From: Pegoplata infirma
Lineage: Eukaryota; Arthropoda; Insecta; Diptera; Anthomyiidae
DNA length: 64,000 bases
NCBI GenBank assembly: GCA_963921195.1
Contig: OY992538.1
Span: 53,682,852-53,746,851 of the forward strand
Direction of reading: 5' to 3'
In this document: piece by piece, positions 44,171 to 54,611 of the stretch
How positions within the stretch are numbered: the first letter of the stretch is position 1
How the letters are laid out: every line of letters begins with the position of its first letter
Position numbers and translations under genes: made by a program
The notes under the pieces: generated by a model
Told to the model about the DNA's origin: nothing
The model's input: only the letters and a program-made list of their open reading frames with translations
Database searches by the model: none

Positions 44171-44515
44171 AGGAAAATGGAATTTTTACAATTAGAAATA
44201 GTTGTAGGTTTTGCACTCAACATTAAATGTTTGTCGTATAAGCAGAAAAATCAGTAAATTCGCCTAACCGCCCAAACGTCCGCATGTTTCATGAAATATT
44301 AACAAAATCCCAGCCTGAGCTGGAATGGCTTATAACCATACCCTTAAATTCTCTAGCATCATCCTAGTAGTGACACTCCACCAGAAAGTGCCTTACGTCC
44401 TTAGATCGCCTCCCACTTCAGCAGCCTGAAGTGTCGAACAGGCCTAGTCGATGCAAAATGCATAACGCAAATTATGTCCCGTTAATATGAAGCCTAATCC
44501 AAAATCTGGCAACTC

Positions 44516-45145
44516 TAGTACTAAAGTCGGATTACGTATGAATTCATACTTTACCGGACTATTGTCGGAGTTTGTCTACCTCGTCCACCAGATAAAAACA
44601 ACGCTCTCCTGTCAGAGTGCCTTGAATCGTTTACTCTCCGCATCCACCAAGTCATCCGCGAAAGCCTATCATGCCCCAGAAGTGAAAGTCCATTCTTGAC
44701 TTTGAATATAACTTCCGCTTTAGTACTAAAGTCGGATCACGTATGAATTAATACGTTACCCGAACATTGTTGGCGTTTGCCCCCCTCGTCCACTACCCAA
44801 AAACAAAGCGCTCCTGTCAAAGTGCCTTAAATCGCCTACTCTCCCTATCTACCAAGTCGTCCGCAGAAAGCCAATTATTCCCTAGAAGCGGAAGTCCATT
44901 ATTGACTTTGAATGTAACTACACGCAGTTTCAGCTCTAAATCGCCTACTCTCTGCATCCACCAAGTCATTCGCAGAAGACCAATCATGTCCTAGTAGTGG
45001 AAGTCCATTCTTGACTTTGAATGTAACTGCCGCTCTAGTACTAAAGTTGGATCATGTATGAATTAATTAACGTTAATGTCGGCGTTTGTCCACCACCTAA
45101 AAACAACGCAGTCCTGCCAGAGTGCTATGAATCGCCTACTGTACT
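44516..45145. repeat. Degenerate tandem repeat, ~205-bp unit
   Basis: Units start at AGTACTAAAGTCGGAT-type words near 44517, 44722 and 45035. Each contains GTCCACCA, AAAACAACGC, CCTGTCAGAGTGCC, GAATCG, CACCAAGTCATCCGC and GAAAGTCCATTCTTGACTTT. An extra half unit sits near 44935-45030. There is no open frame through the units. The 44190-44515 stretch has similar composition but no identified unit. Confidence 0.7.
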
Positions 45146-45429
45146 CAAAATTAACAACACGCGCAATTACAGTATTTCCATACTGAAGCCGTACTATCAT
45201 ACAAATCTTTTATTTCTGTAATATCCCCTTTCCGAATACATGCCAGCATGACCAATCTCTAACACGTCAAGACCTTGCGCCGGCCTGCAGTATATATAAC
45301 CGTCTCACAGTTCGGTGTTCTTTCCCCATTTTATTTAATACGTAAATTTCCAAAATCTTGACCCCACCCAAGTCGACGGCCACACTCTTTACCACGTAGA
45401 CTAAAGAGGTAATCAGAGAGCTCAATATC

Positions 45430-46870
45430 TACGTAATTGTATATCCAAACTCGATAGTCTCTCATGCTTACCAGGCACGCTAAAGAGATGAGCAGGCTAT
45501 TGAAAGGGAGGAACTTCATTTTGAAAGTGCTTACGGGTAGCGATACACAGTGGAGAAACCTCCAAACGGCACAGAACACGGCCTTCAGGGTGGTAATAGG
45601 ATGTTATTCAATCTGAAAAACACCACACTCTTTTCCACGTTTAGTAAATAGGTTTCCAGGGAGCCCAAAATTCACTTAAGTGGACTGAGAGTTCCCACAG
45701 TGAAAACCCCCAATATTCTTGGGGTCAAATTCGAAAGTATTTTTATGTTCACCAGGCACGCTGAAGAGATGACCAGACGAGTGAAATGAAAGAACTCCAT
45801 TTTAAATGCGCTAACGGGCTGCACCTGGCGCAAAGATATGGAGACGATCTTGGCAAGGTATAAAGCCATAAGTGATCCTCTATCGATTATGACACCGTGG
45901 TCGTGTCGCCGTTTATTAGCGATTCACAGTGGAGAAAACTCCAAACGGCGCAGAACACGGCCCTCAGGGTGTTAATAGAATGTCATTTAATGACATCTGA
46001 TGAACACCACACTCTTCACCACGTATACCAAAAGGTTACCGAGAGCGTAATTACCATACAAGTGGACAGGGAGTTCCCACAGTTAAAAACCTAAAGATTC
46101 TTGGCGTCCACATCGATAGCCTTTTTATGTTTAACAGACACGCCAAAGAGATGTCCAGGCGAGTGAAAGGGCAGCACCTAGGGTCAAAGATAAGGAAACG
46201 ATATTAACAACGTATATAGCAAATGGACGTCTTATCGATTATTTCGCCCCACCCTGGACGCCTTCCACTAGCGATACACAGTGAAGAAAGCTCCAAACGG
46301 CGCAGAACACAACTCTTAGGGTGGTAACAGGATGACAATCAATAACATCTGAAGACCAGCTTCATGAAGAGATCAAAATTCTGCCCGTTCAGAGCTATTG
46401 CTTCCTTCTTACACGTCAATTTGTGATTGGGTGTTACACGTTCGAGCGCCCCGAACATGCTAGCATCGTAGATACGTCGGCACTGGAGGTGAAACTGTAG
46501 GTCGCCTTACCAATTTAGTACAGAGTAGCAACCTAAATTAGGCGCAGGATAGGAAGAATCAAAGACAATGTTGTATTTGGTGGTAGTCCTTCTCCCCTTT
46601 CCACTTCGGAAAAGAGCCTACCTCGTTAGGTACGTACGACATCAACTCATGTCACGTTACTCTAGTGAGCTGAATAGTTACTCAGCTCTAATAGTTACTC
46701 GAACGTCTCGGATAACTGCCCTCTTTACAAATATGCACCCCATAACAACGTCCACCTTTTCGATTGTCCGCTCCGACATACTTTATTAACTCCAAGGTCA
46801 TTTTGGTTCAATGTAATGGAGGCAGCTCGCTTTCTCAAACTAGAAGGGCAATCCAGTTTGATGTCTCTTA
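45430..46870 (+). pseudogene. Tandemly rearranged relic of a non-LOA LINE reverse transcriptase
   Basis: Three degenerate plus-strand copies of one RT C-terminal segment are readable, each broken by stops and frameshifts. Recurring protein words are RHAKEMSR, SDTQWRNLQTAQNTAFRV (near 45550), SDSQWRKLQTAQNTALRV (near 45905), ILGVHIDSLFMF and DQLHEEIKILPV (near 46350). They correspond to the thumb region of Jockey/CR1-type ORF2 proteins. Downstream, RYSSELNSYSALI and MEAARFLKLE (near 46820) look like the C-terminal end. The repeat spacing is about 380 and 350 bp. Clade assignment is from memory of the family and is uncertain. Confidence 0.65.
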
Positions 46871-47320
46871 TTCCAAATTTCCTTTCCCATCCCCAACCGA
46901 AAATTAAAATTAAATAAACTAATCTTTGCACATATTTGACAAAATTCAAGTTGACGCTTCAACAACAATTGTCTCAAACAACGCCGATGTGTCATTAGCT
47001 GCACAAGCAGCAAAAACCTCACAGCACGCATGCTTAGGCCTCACTAATGTCTGTGCGTCTGACCTTTCCAGCAGCTACAATAAGCTTATTTGTAACGTGG
47101 TTCAAATGATCTAACTGGTTCATCCTCTCCCGGTCTTTAGTCTTCTCCATCGCAAAAGCAACACATACATGATCGCCCCACACACTTGCATTTCGCATGA
47201 CTTTCTCACTCTTTCTCTACAGTTCGATCCTTTCCTGAATTAACTCTGCCGCAAGGGAAGCTCCCGACAACTCACCTCAGCTAACCTTCTGATGACACCA
47301 TCCTACAGGTACCCCACCCT
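46870..47320. other. Moderately GC-rich stretch, unassigned
   Basis: Composition is higher in GC than most of the window. No product was recognised. It may be more LINE debris, since it lies between two LINE relics. Confidence 0.3.
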
Positions 47321-48240
47321 TAGGTTAGGTTGAAAGTGGGTGCTGATGTTTTATGTCAACACATGTAGACTCTGAGTTCCAATGTAATATCACGGGACTG
47401 CAATAGGTTTCCCTACTAGTCCATGTCGTTAAACCAATTTGAGTTTCTTATGAAACTCCTTAGATATTCAATTTTGACATCCGACATTTCAGAAAGACCA
47501 TGCAGCTCCCTAGATCCCAGTGACGCAAGTCTCTGACCAAAAAGTGCCGGGCCATGGCAGACGAAGTGTTCGATAGTTTCCAACTCCTCTTCATCCATGC
47601 AACTCGGGCAAAAGTCATTAAACGGCACATTTAACCGCTCTGCGTGCTTCCCTATAAGACAGTGTCCGGAAATTATAGCAACCACCGTCGAAATCTCTAC
47701 TCTTGGAAGCGATATCAGGTCACTTCTGCGCTTCTGATTAAGAGAAGGGCAAATCTATCGTGTTGTCTCATACGTCCATCCATTTGCTCATCTTTGATTA
47801 GTCTCTGTCGCGGAACAAACCCGTAGGTTTTGCTTGCAAGTTTCTAGAGGCATACCAAGACATTCCAATTCTATTGGAACATGTAGGGAAGTTCCCAGTC
47901 TTGCAAGCTCATCGGCTTGGCAATTCCCTGGAATGTATCTGTGCCCTATGACCCATACGAGTCGTATGTGAAACTGCTTGGCCATCTGATTTAAAGACGT
48001 GCAGCAGTTAAGGGAAGATCTTGTTTTCAGAAACATTGACTCCAGCGACTTGACCACGGCTTGGCTGTCAGAATAGATGTTGACTGCAGTTGTAGACAAT
48101 ACATTGCAGCTCAACCAGTCAGCCACCATTGCCAGCATGTCCGGAAGACACTGATTTTCGAATTTCCCCAAAGTAAACCCCTCATACCTGTCTAAGATCA
48201 TAGTTCTTTCTATGATATATTCTGAGGCTCTGGTCGGTAT
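47321..48240 (-). pseudogene. 5'-truncated LOA-clade LINE copy (RNase H to 3' end)
   Basis: On the minus strand this copy matches the last ~900 bp of the full-length LINE at 53063-58270. It covers the RNase H region from about its second acidic residue (NIYSDSQAVVKSL, WVIGHR), the C-terminal zinc motif (FCPSCMDEEELETIEHF) and the 3'UTR down to ACCTAACCTA at 47321. At least two in-frame stops break it: a Trp codon turned TGA just after ATETNQR, and a Leu codon turned TAG some 30 nt on. The 5' junction near 48205-48240 is blurred, with the first catalytic Asp region lost. Confidence 0.85.
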
Positions 48241-48554
48241 CCGGACTACATAGTCACCACGTTACCGGCGACGTATAATCTGTTTAAGGATGAGAGTTTT
48301 TAATCGGGTTTTCGCTTAAGCTATGCTCCGCCGTCATTTTCGGAATAGTGTTATGACCCCAAGAACCTTGTTTATGACAGTTACGAGTGGAGGAGTTAGG
48401 AACTTTAGAAAAATTGTTCTGCTGTTTCTGGATAGAAACTAGTTTAATTGGAATCAATTCAGTTCTTAGGACCCAGGAAAATTTTTAGGAACAGATTCCC
48501 ATTGCAATAGATTCGGGAATACATTCTACGGTAATGACAACAAAACTTTTAATA

Positions 48555-48920
48555 CCCTAGTAAAAATATTATGCTAATTTTACTAAATAGATCTAATTTG
48601 ATCCGTAAAATGGTTGTATCAAATAATATCTAATTGTATTACTTTAGATAAAAAAATATAAAAATTGATACAATTTGATCCTGAATTTCGTCAAATCTAA
48701 TTAGATCAAATTGATCTTATAATATCTATTTTTATATAATTTGATGAGCAAAACCAAAATACGAATCTAATCATATATGGATCAATATCTAACCATATAA
48801 AGTGGATCAACCGTATCAAAGTGATAGATAAAGTTTTATATAAATTTATACGGAAGCATATTAACTCATATAAGATTGTATCAAATTATATATGATTAGA
48901 CCAGAAAATTTTTACTCGGG
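48555..48920. mobile_element. TA-flanked MITE (CCCTAGTAAAAAT ends)
   Basis: CCCTAGTAAAAATATT at the left pairs with AATTTTTACTCGGG at the right. TA flanks both (48553-48554 and 48921-48922). The body is built of GATCAAATT/AATTTGATC and ATCTAATTAGAT words. Related ends occur at 34052-34300. From 48240 to 48550 no feature was recognised. Confidence 0.75.
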
Positions 48921-49724
48921 TATGAAATATTTAAAAAAAACTACTTGCCAACAAACGATTGCTTTCGTGACAATTTCAAACTAAAATCATTGATTCTGCA
49001 ATGCAGAATCGATTACAGGATAGTATAATGCGTTCAGGAATTTGGAACGGAACAATTTTCTGGGGAGTTTCATAGGAAAATAAAATGATTTATCGGTGGG
49101 GTAATCTATTTACTATATCAACTGAGTCTAAATGTTCTAAAGTTAGGCGTTAGTAGCCACTTTAAATCTAGCCTTACCATTTTGGTAGGACCGTAGAATA
49201 AGCTTTCTGAAAATTAAAATCTTATATGACGATTAAAATTTAAAAAAAAATAATTTTAAACATAAGTTTAAGCAGTACGAATGTTTTTAGTGATTAGGGT
49301 AGTATTGACAATGAAATGTTTATAAACATTTCCTTTCAGCTTATCGCTGAAAACTTGTCAATCTTAAAAAATCCTGCATGTGCAAAAATATCTGGCGATT
49401 AATGCCCCCTAACAAACTAACAAGAATAGAACAAACAGTTCTCCAACCCTTTAAGTGATTAAGCTAAAATACTGATATTACAAGCATAATAAATACTTAC
49501 GTATGTACTACAAACCACTAGAATACAAATTTGAAAAAAAAAGAATAATAATAAAAAACTAATTTATAGTAAAAATAAAACTTTGTTTACACTCAGAAAA
49601 CTAGAGGAAAATTAAAAAAAAAATCATACAAGTGAACACAGTCAGAAAACAAAATTCACAGCAGATAAAATGCTGGAACTTCCGTAGGAAAACCCGGCTA
49701 ACATAACGGTCAGCATTTTCTTCA

Positions 49725-49935
49725 ACTGTCAGCAGTGATAAATTTCTGTTCAACATCAATGGTCATCGTTTTGTTAACTACAGACCATCTGATGACTTTT
49801 TGCAAAGTGACATTTGAAAATAAGTGATAAGTCAGATAAAACTGTCAGCAGTAGTTCTGATCAACATCAATGGTCACCGTTCTTGTAACTACAGAATATC
49901 TGATGACTTTTCGCCAGTGACATTTGAAAACATGT
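49725..49935. repeat. Direct duplication, ~115-bp spacing
   Basis: AACTGTCAGCAGT, then CAACATCAATGGTCATCGTT, AACTACAGA and ATCTGATGACTTTT, occur twice (from about 49726 and 49840) with a few substitutions and both end GTGACATTTGAAAA. From 48925 to 49725 no feature was seen. Confidence 0.75.
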
Positions 49936-50439
49936 ATGAAGATATAAGTTAGTTCATTGGAAAGACTGAAATTAGTCAGATGTCTCACGACTTGAGATTT
50001 TAATCCCATTTGCCCTCATTCTAGGCATCATAACTTAACTTATGTTCTAGCAGCACTTACACATGTTTGAATCTTGTTTCCAAATCTATTTTTTTCCAAT
50101 TTTTCCAATTTTTTTCTTTGAGTGTATTCTACTACTATATTTGATTTGTTTTTGCTTATTTAAACAAAAAAAAAATATTAAATTGTTTTAATACAACACT
50201 TATATGTCAGAGTATGTACTACATTTCATTCTTATTTTGACAAGTGTTTATTTCAATTTCATTTAATAATTTTTTTTTCTTTAGTATTTTTTCAATTTCA
50301 CTACGATATTTCAAGTCATTATCACAACTTATTTACTACGTAAATTTAAGTGTTGTTGAAAAAGCAAAATAGAAACAAAATTTTTACAACAGTGAAATTT
50401 GGATCTTGATCGACCAAAAGGTACCCTGACTGAACAATT

Positions 50440-50975
50440 TTATTTTATATATTTACATTTTTTTTTTAAAACTAAGGGCTAGATTTTTGAAAATTTCGAT
50501 TCTAAGGCGATAAAAAAGTGCACTTTTGGTACTTTTTATATTTCCAGAAAAAATAGTCTTAGAAACTTGAAATTTGGAATGGAAATCCTATGGCCAAAAA
50601 AAAAAAAAACATTTCGAAAAAAGTACTTTTTGGACAATCCGACTCTATGGGGTAAAAAAGGGATAAAATAGTAAACTTTGGTACTTTTTTTCTTAAAATT
50701 TTTATTAAGAGACATTTCCTTCTAATTTCAAATTTATTAAGATAAACAGGATAAAAATTGTGTTTTTTGATACTCTTTCTATCTCCTGAATTTTGATTTT
50801 AGAAACTAGGATTTTTAATGTGTAAATAAAAAAATTCTGAAAAAGGTACTTTTTAGAAAATTTCGATTGATCGCCTGAAAAAAAATGAATTTATTTTCCA
50901 TTGAAAATAAAAACATTTTGAAAAAACGCTTAAATCAGAACGTAACGCTAGGGAGACTTCTCGTGTTAGTTAATT
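50440..50975. repeat. Degenerate repeat with GGTACTTTTT words and a CAAGGG-type end
   Basis: TTTTGGTACTTTTTATATTT, AAAGTACTTTTTGGACAATC and AGGTACTTTTTAGAAAATTT recur at about 140-200 bp spacing with CGATTCTAAGGCGATAAAA-like partners. Near 50950 the word AGGGAGACTTCTCGTG followed by TTA resembles the right TIR of the MITE at 9494-10094. A left end was not identified. Confidence 0.4.
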
Positions 50976-51021
50976 TTAAACAAAGTTTCTGTTTACTGGT
51001 AAAAAACTAAAATTTTCATGA

Positions 51022-51099
51022 GCTAGGTTAGGTTAAAAGTGGCTCCCAATGCTTTAAGCCAGCTTACATAGACTCTGAGTTCTTTTGTGACAACACGAA
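51022..51099 (-). mobile_element. Short 3'-end fragment of the LOA-clade LINE
   Basis: CTAGGTTAGGTTAAAAGTGG, CATAGACTCTGAGTTC and TGTGACAACACG are the reverse of the LINE 3'UTR, with about 80 bp retained. AACTAAAATT occurs just left (about 51005-51014) and just right (51099-51108) of the fragment, a possible target duplication. Confidence 0.75.
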
Positions 51100-51386
51100 C
51101 TAAAATTCAACTAATATCTAGTTCATTTTAAAACATAAAATTTAGTTCATTTGTAACTAAAATTCATTTATTGAAATTTTTTACACATTTTAGTATTTTA
51201 AAAAACTTTAATTTAGAATAATGAGTACATCGTTCTACCTTAATGGCCTGTAGGGTATCTACGAAATCGCTAACTGGAAATTCAAATTAGTTTTAAATTT
51301 ATAACAAAAAAAAAAACGTTTAAATAAACTCGTACACTTTAATGTTCAAAAATACAAGTAGTCGTGACAGTTTTCATTTGTGTTTT

Positions 51387-51480
51387 TATACCCTACACTT
51401 ACAATTAGTGGTAGAGGGAGTATATAAGTTTGTCATTACACTTGTAACTCATAAACATATCGACACAACTTTTTTAACTG
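51387..51480 (+). repeat. Mini-me-like 5' fragment
   Basis: TTATACCCTACACTTACAAT folds onto GTGGTAGAGGGAGTATATAA and continues AGTTTGTCATTACACTTGTA. The rest of the element is missing. Confidence 0.65.
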
Positions 51481-51900
51481 ATGTCATCATCAGTTCATCC
51501 GATCCGGATGAAATTTGCACCAACAAAAGCTAAAAAAATTATGCATGTGGGGTGGCTCCTTATGACCCCCTCATCGGGGTCACAACTGGGCATAATAGGG
51601 TAAAAATCTACAAAAATCCCCACAACTGACCTAGAAACGCTTCTGGAGGGGTGCAATGTGAGACCGACCGCAATTAATTTTCCGAGCCCAAAATTTTTTT
51701 TAAGGAGTCTCAAATACAAAAATGGCATTGTTATAAAACTTGCTTTTACCACTCTAACAGTCCATAGGGTAACCCTAGAGAAGTAAAAATGTGTTTGGTA
51801 TGTTCATAAAAATGTGTTTGGTATGTTCATAAAAAATATTGGCAGCGGAAAATTAATGGCGATCGGTCTCGCATTGCACCTCTCCAGGGGCTTTTTGTGG
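51480..51900. repeat. Degenerate P-family relative (foldback)
   Basis: AGGGGTGCAATGTGAGACCG with CCGCAATTAATTTTCC (about 51655-51683) is mirrored by GGAAAATTAATGGCGATCGG with TCTCGCATTGCACCTC (about 51847-51884). The order matches the P-element core words GTCATTAGTGAGACCGACC and ATAAATGGGGGTCGG. A 24-bp unit with TGTGTTTGGTATGTTCATAA is duplicated in tandem at about 51786-51834. Confidence 0.55.
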
Positions 51901-52044
51901 ATTTTGATAGCCCTATATGGAACTAAGAAAATTGCGTTGTTGGTTTTTCAATTTTTTCAAAACCTGGGCTTAGACGTAGCTTAATATTGAAAAAATTGTC
52001 AAATTAAAACAGAGTAAACCACAATTCCAAAAATTCAAATTTTT

Positions 52045-52240
52045 GTATATTTATACCATACATCACTCTGAGGTACAGGTTATAATGAGTTTGTGCTGAA
52101 TTTGTAACTACCCGAAATATTGTGCCTATTCCACTCTTCTAGTATACCTATCAACTCAGAACAACTTTTTAAGTCGATTTAACGATGTCCGTTCGTCCGT
52201 CCATGTAAACGTTGTAAACACGATACAGGTCGCAATTACA
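52045..52240 (+). repeat. Helentron-type 5' fragment, divergent subfamily
   Basis: TATACCATACATCACTCTGA, GGTACAGGTTATAATGAGTT, CTACCCGAAATATTG, CGATTTAACGATGTCCGTTC and CACGATACAGGTCGCAAT follow the same order as 38783-38965. It breaks off at the TIR element starting 52241. Confidence 0.7.
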
Positions 52241-52957
52241 CTACCCAGTTGGAAAATGTGTCACTAAGGAAATTTCCACAGTGTTTCCTTGAGGAAATGT
52301 CTTCAGGTTCTGACAAATCATAGGTAATCCTTAATGTCCTAACATTGTCAGCACTGAATGTTTGCTTTAAGAGTGTGGACAATTCCTCTAAGACGTCTAA
52401 AAGGAAATGTCTTCAGAATAGCAGTATATTAAATAAGAATTTTATATCTGGGCAACTCTTCAATTTCCAAGAAAAAGATGGCAATATTATGGATTTATTT
52501 AAAATAAAATCAAAATCTAACAAGTAGAATAAAAGTAATAAATAGACAAACATTTTTCAAAATAAAGTTTAGAACAAGTAGTTAGGTGTGGGACTAATAA
52601 ACTGAAAGTTCCAGGTTGGGACTAAAAAAGGCGACTAAAAAATCTAAAAGTTTTTTCTAAATATGAGAAAGATAATTTATAAAGGAAAATGAATAAATGT
52701 AAAAACTAAAGGAAATACGAAAATTTTTTGTATTTTCGCATGATCTACATCAGAAATTTCCCCAAAGAAGTCTTAGGTGACATGTCCCCAGAAGGTCAGC
52801 CCTGACCACTGTTGGCTTTGAGTGAGGACATTTTGAAAATTTGTATGAAACTGTCCTCAACCCAGTACATAGAGATGTCTTGTGGATGTCAGCAGTGACT
52901 CTGACATGTCACCGCTCCGTCACTGAGGATGGCTCGAGGACGTTGCCAACTGGGCAG
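52241..52957. mobile_element. TIR element with CTRCCCAGTTGG ends
   Basis: CTACCCAGTTGGAAAATGTG at the left pairs with GTTGCCAACTGGGCAG at the right. Sub-terminal words include GTGTCACTAAGG, TGTCAGCAGTGACTCTGACA and GAGGACATTTTGAAAATTTG, shared in kind with 5611-5814. No TSD was read. No protein. Confidence 0.6.
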
Positions 52958-53048
52958 TTTAAAGAGATTTTGATACACGACATGTTGCATTCATTTTCCA
53001 TATAAAATCTAACGCTGAATCCGAAAATCCCATCAAAAGTTTCAAAAG

Positions 53049-53062
53049 TAAGTATAACAGTT
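53049..53062. repeat. LINE target-site duplication, left copy
   Basis: TAAGTATAACAGTT is identical to 58271-58284. The match defines both ends of the retrotransposon insertion to the base, allowing one or two bases of ambiguity because the tail also ends in TAA. Confidence 0.92.
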
Positions 53063-53207
53063 GCTCTCGTTCAACTGTTGACGAGTGTGGACGTGTTTTA
53101 TTTTAACTCCGTGCTATAAATTGAATTACTAAAATTGTTCGTAATAGGTTTGTTCGTAATAGGTATTTTTGTGATATTTTCATTACCACATCAAGGAAAA
53201 TGAAAAT

Positions 53208-54611
53208 ATGGACACAAATGATACCGATTTAGTTCGAGGCTCTGCCTCACCGACTGGTGCTGGTCCTAGCACTGGTCTTAGGGTTGCGACCTTGAAGTCC
53301 GGCCTTGATTCTGGTAGGGGTGCTCAGCCTAATATTGGTGGTAAAAAGAAAAAGAAACTTAAGCCATCAAAGGTCAGGCACAACCAGAGAAGGCTTTGTT
53401 TGAAAATAATTAACAGACTAAGCCAACTCGATGGAACGAAGCTCTCCGAACGTGAGAAGGCGTCGCTATCATGGGCGAAAGGAGTCATTGAAGAACAGGA
53501 CAAACTTTCGGCAATGCGCGCATCTGACAAACAGAGCGCTGTTTCGGCCTCGTCATCGAAGTCTGGTAAAAGGTTGCGCTCGCCCGACGAGAAACCTTTA
53601 CCTAAAAGATCTAAGGTGACCGGCAACGTCTGGACTCAGTCTTTTAGTGAAGTGGTGAAAGGTAACTTCGTTAGGGCTGTGATAAACAGGCAAAATGGGG
53701 ATTGTAGTATTCCAAGGGACAAGTGGAGTTTAGTTGAAACTAAACTAAATGAAATCTACTATAGGCTTCTTGAGAGTATGCCTGATTTTCTCCCTACTAC
53801 TGTCAACGCAGGTTGGTATCAGGGGCGAGTAAAACTCGTTGCTTTTGGAAACGAAAGATCCGCAGCCGTGTTTAAGGTTGCCATTAGCCAAGTGGGAGAG
53901 TTATGGCCTGGAGCCAGACTGGACGTTGTGGAAAAACATGATATCCCCTCGCAACCCAGAGCTCATGCATGGATCCCAATGGCTACAAGTGACACTGCGG
54001 TGATTCTAAAGATGATAAAAGTCTGCAATCCTGACCTTCCAACTCAGAATTGGCAAATTGCCAGATTGGGTGAGATGGAGGGCGCTCGTCGTCAAGCAGT
54101 GGTCTTGGTTAATGAGGAATCGCTTCCGCTTTTAGCCAGGACTGACGGCATTATTAGATTTGGCTTTTTTCATATAAGAGTCAATGTCTACAAGGGCGAC
54201 CAGAAGCCTATTTTGGAAGCAGACAAGCCAGTGGCAGAGTCGGCTGGGGAGGAGAATCTGGAAAAGGTTGATATTCAGCTGACCGATTCTAGGCTGATGG
54301 GAGATGCATCTGGCATTTTCGAAACCGAATCTGGCAACGAATGCGACCTCTGTGATGGCACGCAGGATAAAGCTGATGCCACTATGGGTGACATTCAGGA
54401 CGAGGCCCATGCAGTGAGGAATTCGGAGAGTTCTGTTGCCTCCGATTCAGAACAGATGGGACACATATCTGGCTTATTCGAAACCGAATCTGGGGACGAA
54501 TGCGACCTCTATGATAACACGGAGGATGAAGCCAATAACACGGTGGTGGAAAGGATGGTGGAAAAAAAGCAAGATGTTGCGGTTCCTACAAATAAACCTC
54601 CATCACTGTAA
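53208..54611 (+). CDS. LINE ORF1 protein, DUF4780-like nucleic-acid-binding domain (467 aa)
   Basis: ORF1 proteins of LINEs coat the element RNA and assist target-primed reverse transcription. Residues 1-44 are a flexible Ser/Gly-rich start. Residues 45-61 are strongly basic (KKKKKLKPSK), followed by a predicted helical stretch at about 60-103 and another basic Ser-rich linker (KRLRSPDEKPLPKRSK, 121-136). Residues about 146-330 (SFSEVVKGNF to FHIRVNVYKG) look like the DUF4780 domain typical of LOA-type ORF1s. The C-terminus (about 340-467) is acidic and contains a duplicated motif, FETESGNECDLCDGT (371-385) and FETESGDECDLYDNT (424-438). I see no CCHC zinc knuckle, which is unusual for a LINE ORF1. 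The ATG at 53208 is the first in this frame after the 145-bp leader. Confidence 0.88.
   Translation: MDTNDTDLVRGSASPTGAGPSTGLRVATLKSGLDSGRGAQPNIGGKKKKKLKPSKVRHNQRRLCLKIINRLSQLDGTKLSEREKASLSWAKGVIEEQDKLSAMRASDKQSAVSASSSKSGKRLRSPDEKPLPKRSKVTGNVWTQSFSEVVKGNFVRAVINRQNGDCSIPRDKWSLVETKLNEIYYRLLESMPDFLPTTVNAGWYQGRVKLVAFGNERSAAVFKVAISQVGELWPGARLDVVEKHDIPSQPRAHAWIPMATSDTAVILKMIKVCNPDLPTQNWQIARLGEMEGARRQAVVLVNEESLPLLARTDGIIRFGFFHIRVNVYKGDQKPILEADKPVAESAGEENLEKVDIQLTDSRLMGDASGIFETESGNECDLCDGTQDKADATMGDIQDEAHAVRNSESSVASDSEQMGHISGLFETESGDECDLYDNTEDEANNTVVERMVEKKQDVAVPTNKPPSL

Noticed and set aside
47788..48201. Separate RNase H host gene
   Set aside because: It is the minus-strand truncated LINE copy, collinear with ORF2 of 53063-58270 and followed by the same C-terminal motif and tail.
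54562..54568. A7 run as a -1 frameshift site between ORF1 and ORF2
   Set aside because: ORF2 is in the +1 frame relative to ORF1, so a -1 slip here would enter the third frame.
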